NCBI RefSeq assembly: GCF_000003605.2
Contig: NW_003147780.1
Span: forward strand, 28,874-54,565
DNA length: 25,692 bases
Reading direction: 5' to 3'
From: Saccoglossus kowalevskii
Taxonomy: Eukaryota; Hemichordata; Enteropneusta; Harrimaniidae
Every line of letters begins with the position of its first letter. Position 1 is the stretch's first letter. Below are positions 9,226 to 19,160 of the stretch, piece by piece. Position numbers and translations under genes: made by a program. The notes beneath the pieces are model-generated. The model did no database searches and had not been told where the DNA came from. It saw nothing but the letters and a program-made list of their open reading frames with translations.

Positions 9226-11065
9226 TGTTTGTTTGTTTTATTGTTCAAATTGTTGAATCTGCTAGTTTACGCTCATTTAAGTCGACCGGAAGTGCACTTT
9301 ATTTGCTGCATTACATTTCACGCCACACATTTATATCTATTAATACGTATATGCTAGTATACATTTCGAGACACAATTTACCCAATTATTATAATGTAAA
9401 ACACTATCGTTTACTCCGTTTGTGAAAAGATGACATGTATTTAATAAAAGCCTAACTCAAAGAATTGTATACAAACAGTTGCATGCATTATTAAAGCAGG
9501 CGTTACAATGCAATGATTTGAATTACTTCAACTTTTCAATGCCAATAAAACATGCATGTATACATGACATACATGACATTCATATCATCTTCTGATCAGC
9601 AAAGCAAATATTATATGTCTCTTCTTTTTTCTTTATACCAATTACTATAGTGATTCTAGTGGCTCGAAGTCACATGGCAAAGGCACCAAATTTTTCATGC
9701 GGCGAGATCTGCTCACCAACCTTCCTTAACTAGCGTGGGCACTGCTTTCATTGCCATTGACGTCATCAATTTTCATCAGCGATTTCCTGTTGACTACGAA
9801 ATCTCGTGTAATGCGCAAAAGGAGCGTCCCGAACATGTCATCGGAAAATACTTGTTGGTAAATTATATCGCAATTCAAATGCAAATGTCTGACTTATAAC
9901 TGTTCTCATCACTTGCGTTTCAATAGGGAGATCATTTGTTTTAATATAACCCATGAAGCAATTGTATCTCACCAAAATAGCACATGTTACTTATTTGTAT
10001 TTGATATAGGTAGAATGCCACGTGTAGGCACATCCTTCTACCTTACACACACAGTTTATAAGGCTCATGGGTAGACGCTTGTTTGTAAACAATGACACAC
10101 TTTGGCCATCTGACGCATGCGTAGGTGACGACTCTCCCGCTTTAATGTTTAAAAATGTGAATAAATGAAGAGGGTTATGATCAGAGTTACCTATGTGGAG
10201 CCGTAAGGAACTCTTACACCTTTAAAACATCTATTACAAATGGTTATTACAAGAGATTGTTATATAGAGCAGTTCATATGCAATGGACACATTCAAATAA
10301 ATAATATATAAGCAATGTACGCATGTAAAATCAATCAAACATTAAACAATCAAAATGTAATCAATATAAATAATGGTAAGTTCTCAGTAGATAATATTTT
10401 AATCATAAATAGTTATAGGGGGCTCCACACACACACACACACACACTGTCACGTGCTTTTCAGTCTTTTCTACACCATTGTGATTCTCTGTCCCATTTAT
10501 ACACAGGTGGCGACGCAGTTAACATGGTCGTACTTTCATCTTATGTTGAGACTTCCCAACATTAACTTACACAAAATTGTAGTCCTGAATGCTTTCACAG
10601 TCGCACAAACACGCACCTTCCCCAGAGTTCGGTTTAACATGAAACAAAAATGTCAAATGGTAGATCAGCCACGCGTATCATCACATTCTAGTTTATATAG
10701 CGATGAGCCTTTTCTTTACGACATGTAGGCCAGTTGTTGTTCCAATCCACCAATCGGCAGCCTCCGTACAGAGTTTCAGTTTAACCAGGTCGTGTGCTAT
10801 ATGCACCCGCTCGTAGGTACCATCCAATCAGTAGACACACCTATTTATTCAGTCGCATACAGGTTCAATGAGAATATCCAAATGGGTGTTCACCAATACA
10901 ATTCCCCATACATACTGTATTATTACGTTGTTCGCGTCCTTTCAGCATCGGCAAGGAAGAGTGCCATACGTGTGTCAAATGTACTATCAGAGAGATTCGC
11001 TCATTTAAGCTATGTACTTTCTTGTTGTTAATACCTATACTTTTTTCGCGAGAAAATTGAAGTGA
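9226..11065. other. Non-coding stretch
   Basis: No recognised gene. Contents include a full CRE-like octamer TGACGTCA at 9758-9765 and a (CA)n microsatellite at about 10424-10447. Two open frames (10315-10728 and 10792-11031) have AT-biased, low-complexity translations without a family signature. Confidence 0.45.
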
Positions 11066-11198
11066 TTAAAGCGCAGTGATCGTCGCGCAGCCTGTGTTAG
11101 AATTTCATGTAAACAAACAATGTATTTTACACGCGTTGTGTACGTCGCTATGAGTCCTATATCGAACAGGACGCAGTGCGACGATCACTGCCTTTTAA
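11066..11198. mobile_element. 133-bp TTAA-flanked MITE
   Basis: TTAA at 11066-11069, three bases, then GCAGTGATCGTCGC (11073-11086). At the other end the exact reverse complement GCGACGATCACTGC (11178-11191), three bases, then TTAA (11195-11198). The equal spacing at both ends and the TTAA on each side fit a miniature inverted-repeat element of a TTAA-targeting DNA transposon (piggyBac or Kolobok type). There is no internal coding capacity. Confidence 0.7.
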
Positions 11199-11789
11199 AT
11201 ACTAGTATAAAAAAATAGGTCCAACAATGAATGTGTCGTTGTATGTTAGAGCGCCCTCAATACATGCCACAAGACAATTTGATCACTTTATACTTCTAAA
11301 GCTATATATTTATTTTATTTTTGTAAATCATTATTTGAGGATATTGTATACAATTTGTATTTAGCTAATTTCCTTCATTCTGTATATTTTCTGTATAGTG
11401 CCATGCATATTATTATTACTGCTCTTAATTGATTTGCATAATATGAAGACATTGTGAGTAAGATCACTGAACACTTTAAATAAAATTTCTGTTATTTCGG
11501 TGTTCACATAAGCTGATCTATATTCTATTGTTGCTATAGTGACACGGTAGTGTTATGACTTGCATATTTTGAAATTTTAGTGGTCAATTGTATGTTTGAA
11601 AGTTGTATTTAAAACATCTTTAGTAAGTATTTAGTAGCTGAACTCTTGAATCTGTAATAGTTAATACGTACCTTTTTGGATTTGGTATTTCCTTTAATAG
11701 TGTAGGAGTTATTTTCTTGCTACATTGTACATGTCTTTAGGCTATTATATATTACTGTGTTGACTCTATTTACATTACAGTAGTAGTTT
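11199..11789. other. Non-coding stretch
   Basis: AT-rich, no gene recognised. It may partly be retrotransposon 3' sequence leading into the tail signal that follows. Confidence 0.35.
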
Positions 11790-11860
11790 CATCTCTTCTT
11801 TGTATTTTTTATTACACGGCACCCCTGGTAGAAAATTGTTATGTCCAGGGCAACAATAAA
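11790..11860 (+). mobile_element. Possible LINE 3' tail with hairpin and AATAAA
   Basis: A T-rich run is followed by GGCACCCCTGG, a 16-base loop and CCAGGG (stem CCCTGG 11823-11828 with CCAGGG 11845-11850), then AATAAA at 11855-11860. This layout resembles the 3' ends of CR1/Jockey-like LINEs, but it could equally be the 3' end of an unidentified host transcript. Confidence 0.3.
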
Positions 11861-14479
11861 CAGTTGACACAATATTGCAATTTGTTCAAGTTGTTTATTT
11901 TACGTGTCTGTATGTTTGGAATGGTGTATACGTATATAATAATATGTGATGATGAAAGACCTGATACCATTGCATTAGTGAAATTCGTGTGTTTGGATAT
12001 CAGAGGTAACTTGATACATAACGATTCGGAAGCAAATATTTCACTTAAAAGAAGGGAAAATGGCGTCTTTTTCCATGATTACAGATTAAAATGAAAATAA
12101 AGTGGCATACACTAGCGCTAATGAGGGCTAAAATGATTACATGGATTTATGCCATGTTACTGCACAATACGTCTGATAAATAAATAATAACATGTGTATC
12201 AGGACAATGTCATGGTTTGTTGCCTGGTCAGGAGACAGTTGCTACGACTATAATATTCATGACGTCAGAGCCGAAAGCGAGGCTATTATTAACATTCCGA
12301 TTTTATTTAATATGGAGGAAGTATTACATGGTTTTATGTCACTTATAGATTTGTCAATTCTTTGTTTGCATGTACTAGTCCACGTCATAACCAAGTTACG
12401 GCATATGACCACGGAAATTCCAGCACGCCCATTGGTCAATTCATGACAGACGCAGTAGAACCTGAATTTGCCTGCAAACCATTACATCATATTCATCAGG
12501 CAGCATATTGTAAAGTCTGACCCCATATTTCATATCTAATTACTGGTTGGAAAACTTACTATATGAACAAAAATTATTACAGACATTCACTAGTTAGTTA
12601 CACCTAGCTTTATTTCGTCCAAACGAAATCGCGCACGGTAAGTTCATTTTGAATTGCGTCAATACGACCCAAGTGTTCGATCATAGGGGTATCAGGTGCT
12701 AACACTCGAATGCATTTCAAAAACAAGCCTATCGTTATGAGCATAGCGTATATACTATTTAGAGACATCTTTCATTAAATATTAATTATTAAAATGACAA
12801 AGACGCCTAAATAATAGAAAACACAGATTATGACAATTACAGATTAGTCTGTATTATGTATCACATATGTAGGTCATCGTCTTCACCATGACAAATGACT
12901 CACGTAAATTAATAGTGTTATATATTGTTATATATAGCCATAACAGCTAAACTTTCAAAACATTGTCTGGAGAACTTGACATCACCAAATTAACTTGTTC
13001 CAGATACGACACAAGACGCTAAAACAACCCAATTACCCTAGAATTGACATTAAGAAAAGCGAGTAGAAATAAGCAGTCACTGTATACAATCACTTAAGAA
13101 ACTTATTTAATCTAATTAAAATCAGGCAAAAATACAGGATTGATTTGAAAGATACACAACAACGCAGCACTTTATATTAATGTATAATGTGACTTGACTA
13201 AAAATTATAATCAGTATAATTACGTGTACTTGCCTGCATGCATGGCTTGGAAATCGTGTGTAAGCTAGCTCAGCTAGTGAAATTAAATTATTGGGAAAAA
13301 CAAACACATCTCTACGAAGGAGGCTGGCCGCCATGTTTTGATAAACACTTTAGTTGCCAAAATATACCAATCCACCCAGACCCACGACAAAGTAAACAAT
13401 AATAAAATAACCAGTCAATCCTCACAGTATATCCAGCCATTATACATCAAACCAATACCCTGAGATACACTTAGAGATTATCAGAGGGGAAATATTTTGA
13501 AAGACATCTACATAATCCCTGTAAACAATTGGCGTGACTGGCGGAACAACAGCATAGACACTGACAATAGATAGAGGGCAGCACAAACACACACACACAA
13601 AGCTGACATCATCATTGTAAACACTAATATATGCATTGAGCTACGGGGTGTGGTTGAATTGCGTTGATTGACGTTACAATATACAATAGATAAGAAGTCA
13701 CGTTCATTTGTCATCGTGTGATTGTACTTGAAACGTTCATTCTCAGTTAAAGTCACGTGCATGTGATGACTAGCAACCAAACTGTATTTTCACTTCAGTT
13801 AGTGCAGATATACCAGCAAACATGGAGTGTAATGTCTAATAGTTCACACGTGTGATACTGCACGTCACCGTAGTACGTATGTATAGTATTAGCGTATTTT
13901 ATTTTACTTCTGTCAGAATAACAAACCCTCAGTTAAGCGTCACACCACGGTCCCTCTATCCCCGGTCTGGAAACGACTAGCGTTCTTTCGTCTCGAACCG
14001 CGTTGTGGGTAAAAAAAAAAAACGTTCACACACGGGCCGAGGGAGTCAGGAAGTCAGACAGATTACAATACCGTCAGGATATTCATTAAAATCGACAAAT
14101 TTACCGTCATGAAAGGCGATACCTCATTGTATGACTTTAAATTCGGGCAACTGCAACGTAAACAAAACATGTAAACAAAATTAGCACTATGACATTTAGG
14201 GTTTTTGAACCCTGATACGCATCAAACAGAGGGACTGTGGTCATACGAATCAACCCCGGGGAACTCACGCAGACGCCGGACACGCTCTTGTTTGTATATT
14301 ATTGTCTGTATTACCTGCATTCATTTAGTTTATGGTGTTTTACTAGCTTCGTAATTATATGCATGTAGTTAAGACTCACTACAAGAGCCACGAACACACC
14401 CACTGCTTATAATGGTAGCATTACATTGAAATCAAAAGATGTAATGAACAAAGGCAATGCGCACTGTCGATGCTACCTC
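11861..14479. other. Non-coding stretch
   Basis: No gene recognised. It includes a second TGACGTCA (12260-12267), a short CA tract at about 13586-13600, and many TA-rich segments. The small open frames (for example 11864-12094, 12192-12446 and 13508-13780 minus) lack any family signal or splice-site support. Confidence 0.45.
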
Positions 14480-14526
14480 GTTCCACCCATGGAGCTAAAT
14501 CTTATTTTAGCTCCATGTTCCACCCA
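14480..14526. repeat. Palindrome flanked by 10-bp direct repeats
   Basis: GTTCCACCCA occurs at 14480-14489 and again at 14517-14526. Between them lies a palindrome with arms CATGGAGCTAAA (14488-14499, overlapping the left repeat by two bases) and TTTAGCTCCATG (14506-14517) around a 6-base loop. The arrangement looks like a tiny inverted-repeat insertion or excision footprint with a target-site duplication. It sits 19 bases outside the large TTAA element. Confidence 0.65.
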
Positions 14527-14545
14527 ACCTTCTAACTAGGTCGTG

Positions 14546-14768
14546 TTAAAGGGGAGCAGAGGTGTGGCTTTTGACACTCTGAACATGAAATTTGAGATCT
14601 ATGAAAGAATTCTGTCGATAAAAACAACTTATATGTGCTGCGAAATGCCCTAAATATCGGGTATAAAACGGGCTGTGAAGCAGACGACAAACGCCCGCTT
14701 TGCCTGGCGTCATTTCGCCTCTAGAGGGCCAGTCAGATGATGTCATCAGTGAACACTGGTCATTGAAC
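14546..14768 (+). repeat. Left terminal inverted repeat, 223 bp
   Basis: Reverse complement of 16958-17180 with about 97% identity. The minus strand is open for 66 codons, and the right arm encodes nearly the same peptide on the plus strand. This follows from the arms being copies and is not evidence for a gene. Confidence 0.9.
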
Positions 14769-15038
14769 GATGGAACTATAAACCCTATCCTGTGACTCTT
14801 CGGTGAACATGCACCCGTTAGTTAGCTTCATCTTTTCTATGAATGTCGAGTAGTAAAATTATTTTGGGATACATTCTTTGAGATATGGGGGACAAAACTG
14901 AGTTTCCCTCGGGTAAACTACCCAGAATGCTTCTTGTTTGGTGATAGTCTTCTCCCCCTTCTGTTAAACTTTTTGCTTTTGGTAGCCAGGAGGTTTATTT
15001 ATATTTGCAGATGTCAGGGTAACAAACCCAAATTTTAG

Positions 15039-15161
15039 GAATTTAAAGACTTCGTGCAGAGGGTACAGAAAACTGAGTACTTGATTGCAAACAGAAAAGG
15101 TAAATTGGGAAAACATTTAAAAAAATGGGGAAAATTTATGAAAATTGTAGCAACGACCTAG
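15039..15161 (+). other. Short open segment, possibly the end of a LINE ORF
   Basis: A 40-codon segment (FKDFVQRVQKTEYLIANRKG early, then KWGKFMKIV, stop at 15159-15161) begins right after TTTTAG, which is either a stop codon or a splice acceptor. The composition looks coding-like. It could be the last residues of a plus-strand retrotransposon ORF or chance. No family is assigned. Confidence 0.2.
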
Positions 15162-15247
15162 CATATCAACATGAATTCCTGAAAAAATTGTTAAATTTTT
15201 GTGGAGACTTTGTACTTGTTTGTTGTGCAATGTAATTTGTTGGTACA

Positions 15248-15297
15248 NNNNNNNNNNNNNNNNNNNNNNNNNNNNNNNNNNNNNNNNNNNNNNNNNN
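15248..15297. other. Assembly gap (50 N)
   Basis: Exactly 50 unresolved bases lie inside the LINE reverse transcriptase region, at the place where the motif-B/catalytic segment should start. The true gap length is unknown, because 50 may be a placeholder. Confidence 0.98.
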
Positions 15298-16030
15298 ACG
15301 TTGCGTGTGACAGTGCCTTTGTTCATAACACAACTGGAGATGTCAGAGTAAAATACTTTTATCCATTTTATAAAACTTGGGCCAAAATTATAAGTCTCCA
15401 ATGCTCTAAAGAGGAAAGGCAACTCCACAGTATCAAAAGCTTTTTCAAAGTCTACTGTTAGTAACAAACCAGGGATGTCCTCCTCGTCCATGTACTCCAT
15501 TACACAGTCAACCAATCTCACATCTCCTATAAATCTATTTTTGACAAAAGCCGATTGGGTTATATGTATTAACTGTGGAAGGATTTTTTCTAATCTTTTA
15601 GCTATACATTTTGTACCAATCTTATAATCTGAATTGAGGAGTGATATAGGCTGCCAATTTTGGATCTTGCTATTATCCCTTCCTTTTTTCTCCAGCAATA
15701 TTATTACAGCTTGTCGTTGAGATGTGGATAGCCTGCCTTTCTCAATGGTATTTATATGACTGGCTTACCAGAAAATAGGCTAGTCTACTTTGGATCAATA
15801 CAGGATTAAAGCGTTTGCATGTAAAGCTACTTTTCTCCGGATGTATGATTCTCCATACATCTACCTGATCAACCGCCTCCAAAAAGCCATGAAACATTTC
15901 CGAAACACGAACCCATTTCTGGGGGTTACCACCTTTCCTATCTTTAACCATGTCCAATACAATGTTGTGATCGCCCCCCACACATTTTGGATATCATGGG
16001 TCTGACATGCTCCCCCTGATCTCACTGAGT
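15298..16030 (-). mobile_element. L1/Tx1-like LINE fragment: endonuclease end fused to reverse transcriptase start
   Basis: On the minus strand, about 16000-15745 encodes the C-terminal part of an APE-type endonuclease: GGDHNIVLD, DRKGGNP, QVDVWRIIHP and QSRLAYFLVSQ (normally SRLDYF, so the Asp is changed). From about 15740 down it encodes the reverse transcriptase N-terminal region: KGRLSTSQRQAV, NWQPISLLNSDYKI, QSAFVKNRF and LTVDFEKAFD (motif A, about 15430-15455), then WIKVFYSD, ending at the gap. The stretch normally linking endonuclease to reverse transcriptase is missing, so there is an internal deletion near 15740. No catalytic YADD/FADD motif remains. It is a dead copy inside the TTAA element. 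Confidence 0.8.
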
Positions 16031-16957
16031 AAATTCTTCAGAAAATTTATGTACCACAGTACTCATTTTGCCCAACTTCCCACTTTTTAAACGATCGCTT
16101 AATTTCCGACCTCACTGTATTTTCCAACCGGAAAACGGCCACATTTTTACCGTTTTTTTCTCTCTCGCTCGCTTATTGAAAACACCGACCGCTCACCAAA
16201 ACACCGACCGCTCACCAAAACACTGGTCATCGGCACAGGAGTAGTCAAAATGTTTGGGGATATGCAACGAGTGTTAACTATTATAAATTCTGAACGGCTC
16301 TTCAAATCTATACCACTCTGTATCGTTCGCGAACAACTTCATCTGTGTCCAATACTAGAGCCGGTACAATATTGTAAACAAATGCCATGATATCTCAGTC
16401 ATATCGCTATTGTATCACTACCTTTTTTATTCTTGGTTTGCACAAACGTTGAATAGCCGTCAAAACATTCAAATATATTTAGTTTTTAACTATCTATAAT
16501 TATATGCATGCAATTTGACACCTTTGACCTAGATTTGATTGGGATGGAATATTTTATTTTAAACAATATTCTGACGTTACTTACTGCCCCAAAAATGTTT
16601 CAACACAATTGCGGTATGACTGTCCTATTTGTACATCGGGTAATATATTAATATTCATTCTCACCAATCGCTAGCTTAGGAGAGAGTAGGAAATCAAACA
16701 GCCGAAGGTCGCCTGCCTTTTATGCATAGATTCAGGTATGTACGACCTAGAAATGAGGGGATGAAATGGATTACAAATCAAATATTAGTAAAAGAAAAAT
16801 TTGTCAGTCGTTTGTATAGAATCGATGTTTGCTCTTCACGAAATTGCACAGGAAACGTGAAAGCACAATAATTTAATAAACGGTTTCAACCTTTATGTTG
16901 TCAGTTAACAAGGTCTTTCATAGCATTTCTATGGGATTGACGTACTAGCATGAATGG
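16031..16957. other. Interior of the TTAA element, no gene seen
   Basis: Non-coding DNA between the LINE fragment and the right arm. It contains a 19-bp tandem repeat listed separately. Confidence 0.4.
16180..16227. repeat. 19-bp tandem repeat, 2 copies plus part
   Basis: The unit AAAACACCGACCGCTCACC occurs twice in a row, followed by a partial copy that breaks off at AAAACACTGG. Confidence 0.85.
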
Positions 16958-17180
16958 GTTCAATTATCAGTGTTCACTGATGACATCATCTGACTGGCCC
17001 TCTAGAGGCGAAATGACGCCAGGCAAAGCGAGCGTTTGTCGTCTGCTTCACAGCCCGTTTTATACCCGATATTTAGGGCATTTCGCAGCACATATAAGTT
17101 GTTTTTATCGACAGAATTCATTCATAGATCTTAAATTTCATGTCCAGAGTGTCAAAAGCCACACCTCTGCTCCCCTTTAA
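16958..17180 (-). repeat. Right terminal inverted repeat, 223 bp
   Basis: Mate of the left arm. Six mismatches were counted by eye, two of them close to the inner end (ACTGATAATT against ACTGGTCATT). The arms stop matching at the same inner point, so this is one paired structure rather than two independent short elements. Confidence 0.9.
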
Positions 17181-17440
17181 CAAAATAACGTGATATACGA
17201 AGACGCGTTGTTTCTTAATTTGTCTACTGGAACTTATTATGTGTGATTGATTTGGCACACGATTTGAAAATACGCTATTGCAGACATCATGCTGTTTTTC
17301 TCCAGACCACTGTACGCCATCATATACGTTGCCGTATGGTTGGAAACTTTGACTTTTTAGTTTAGGAACTTAGTATTGCGTTTTAACCTAATATAAAATG
17401 TAAGACGCATAGTCCAGAATTCCATTGTAACATCCATTGT

Positions 17441-17453
17441 GTTTTGTTTATAG
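17441..17453 (+). promoter_or_regulatory. Candidate 3' splice acceptor before the small CVIM gene
   Basis: GTTTTGTTTATAG at 17441-17453, T-rich and ending in AG, lies 7 bases before the ATG at 17461. The layout mirrors the Mab-21-like gene, with a short untranslated leader after an acceptor. Confidence 0.5.
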
Positions 17454-17460
17454 AATATAC

Positions 17461-17802
17461 ATGGCTCAACAAACTTTCCAGCATCAAAGCGGCCCTGGTA
17501 TTGTATTACAACAACCCCCATGGCAACAACCAAATGTGATACATTTCCAACAACAAAATATCATCTACCCTTCACATGCAAACATTCCACCACCTGGAGA
17601 TAATCAGCGAAGCAGTGGCGTATCCGGTGATAACTGCTGTGATTGCTGTAACGGTAATGATTGTGGAGGGTGCACGTCCCAGGATTGCTGTCCAGACTGT
17701 AAATGCGATTGTTGTGAATGCAACTGCTGTGATTGTGGAGGATGTGATTGTGGCGGCTGTGACTGTGGAGGCTGTGATTGCGGGGGCTGTGTCATCATGT
17801 GA
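17461..17802 (+). CDS. Small cysteine-rich protein with Gln/Pro head and CVIM CaaX box
   Basis: 113 residues. I chose the ATG at 17461 (MAQQTF) because the open frame upstream has no ATG and crosses a likely splice acceptor. Residues 1-58 are hydrophilic and rich in Gln and Pro, without a signal peptide or membrane helix. Residues 59-113 hold 23 Cys in 55 residues, in CC, CxC and CxxC spacing with Asp and Gly, including four in-frame CDCGG units (90-109). The protein ends C110-V-I-M, a farnesylation-type CaaX box. The tail recalls metallothioneins (metal thiolate clusters) and heavily palmitoylated anchors; either reading is inference. The absence of a signal peptide plus the CaaX box predicts a cytosolic, membrane-tethered protein. 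No family was recognised. The tail strongly resembles that of the Mab-21-like protein upstream. It could instead be the last exon of a longer gene. Confidence 0.72.
   Translation: MAQQTFQHQSGPGIVLQQPPWQQPNVIHFQQQNIIYPSHANIPPPGDNQRSSGVSGDNCCDCCNGNDCGGCTSQDCCPDCKCDCCECNCCDCGGCDCGGCDCGGCDCGGCVIM
17728..17787 (+). repeat. 15-bp coding tandem repeat (4 units, CDCGG)
   Basis: Units such as TGTGATTGTGGAGGA repeat four times in frame. The CaaX cysteine codon at 17788 is the first codon of what would be a fifth unit, so the prenylation site grew out of, or merged with, the repeat. Confidence 0.9.
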
Positions 17803-17858
17803 ATATTGAACTTCTTTCTACAATTGAAATTGTACACTCCATATGTTGTGTACACATG

Positions 17859-18262
17859 GCGATTGTAAATCTCCACACCTGCATTCACATGAAGATTGCA
17901 CATGCCACACCTGCATTCACATGAAGATTGCACATGCCACACCTGCATTCACATGAAGATTGCACATGCCACACCTGCATTCATATGAAGATTGCACATG
18001 CCACACCTGCATTCACATGAAGATTGCACATGCAACACCTGCATTCACATGAAGATTGCACATGCCACACCTGCATTCACATGGAGATTGCACATGCCAC
18101 ACCTACATTCACATGAAGATTGCACATGCCACATCTGCATTCACATGAAGATTGCACATGCCACACCTGCATTCACATGGAGATTTCATGTGCTACACAT
18201 GCATTCACATGAAGATTACACACTCCACATTTGCATTCACATGGAGATTTCACATGTCACGT
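17859..18262. repeat. 32-bp minisatellite, about 12 copies, in the 3' UTR of the small CVIM gene
   Basis: The unit begins GCATTCACATGAAGATTGCA and continues CATGCCACACCT. Starts at 17881, 17913 and 17945 show the exact 32-base period. The last three or four copies are more diverged. It begins about 57 bases after the stop codon and ends before an AATAAA at 18327. Open frames across it are a property of the repeat, not a gene. Confidence 0.92.
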
Positions 18263-18326
18263 GATATTTGACAAAGTGTACACCAGTTTTTTTTAAAGCT
18301 GTGTTAGTCAATATAGTTTACCTCGA

Positions 18327-18332
18327 AATAAA
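18327..18332 (+). terminator. Candidate poly(A) signal AATAAA
   Basis: The first AATAAA hexamer after the small CVIM gene's stop codon, about 525 bases downstream, just past the minisatellite. It would give a 3' UTR that includes the whole repeat. Confidence 0.4.
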
Positions 18333-19160
18333 AAATAACGATAACGAAACTATCTTAAAAACAACAGCGAATGGTACAATCAAGATTAGATAGATTGAAC
18401 GAATATTGATATGATTGTTGCCGGAACAACATTTTTATATTATTCACAATATGACGGGCATTTTTGAAAAAAAATGTTCATAGCAGGAAAGTAAAAACAA
18501 CAATTTTCTCATTTCTCCTAAAATGTTGTTTATTCAAAAATTGCCTAGGTGAGATTGGAGTTAATAATTAACAAACTATCAACGCATGGAAAACATGTTT
18601 TGGAATAGGCATTTATGTACTCCACGGTGAATACCATTCATAAAGGATATTGCATAACGTGTTGAATATTGCATAGAACCAGGGCCATATCGATGGCGAC
18701 GGCGGTGCTTACATTACTGCTCTGAACTTTTCGAACTGGAAAGCGCTTTAAAATATGTCGAGTTGTGCTATTCTGAAACTATCTTCATACATCGACAAAA
18801 CAGCTTCGAATATAAATTGACAGTCCAAGAATGTGTCAACGCACATAAAGCATCACACACTGGAAACAACCCCAGGCAACGATGGCATAACTTTGGTCCT
18901 GGACAAGATAACTAAATGTTCATAGCTTGAATGAATCTTTCGATGCGGGGGTGGTGTTGTAAATTCAAAGAAACAGATGTCGATATACTGGAGAAACTAT
19001 TCCGACAGTTAGTGATATAATAAACTAAAAAAGATTAGATAGATGATTTTAAAACGTTATAGCATCGATTTTCAGAGTATTTTAGACTGGACTTGAACAA
19101 TTTAGCTTTGGTCCTCTAATTCACTAGATGAACTAACCAACATCTCGATCTGCATTATTG
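18333..19160. other. Non-coding stretch
   Basis: No gene or strong repeat recognised. Confidence 0.45.

Larger units (their letters stand above)
14546..17180. mobile_element. Long-terminal-inverted-repeat TTAA element (composite, about 2.6 kb)
   Basis: TTAA lies at both outer ends (14546-14549 and 17177-17180). Inside are 223-bp inverted arms that differ at only six positions by eye, reading AGGGGAGCAGAGG inward from each end. The TTAA target and long arms suggest a foldback or non-autonomous relative of TTAA-targeting DNA transposons. The superfamily (piggyBac or Kolobok) is not decided. The interior holds LINE debris on the minus strand and an assembly gap. No transposase was recognised. 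Confidence 0.75.

Noticed and set aside
9758-9765. Perfect CRE octamer TGACGTCA (also at 12260-12267)
   Set aside because: An isolated 8-mer with no nearby gene start; occurrence by chance is plausible.
10315-11031. Two longer plus-strand open frames (137 and 79 codons)
   Set aside because: AT-biased translation with a (CA)n-encoded His/Thr run, no family signature, no splice or start support.
16950-17180. 76-codon frame in the right arm, matched by a frame in the left arm (14546-14746 minus)
   Set aside because: The two similar peptides exist because the arms are inverted copies; there is no start context or family match.
17604-17948. 114-residue minus-strand open frame rich in PPQSQ
   Set aside because: It is the antisense of the cysteine-codon repeat and the minisatellite; the periodic composition follows from those repeats.
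17992-18264. 90-residue plus-strand open frame (HSHEDCTC-type repeats)
   Set aside because: It lies wholly inside the 32-bp minisatellite and has no independent coding signal.
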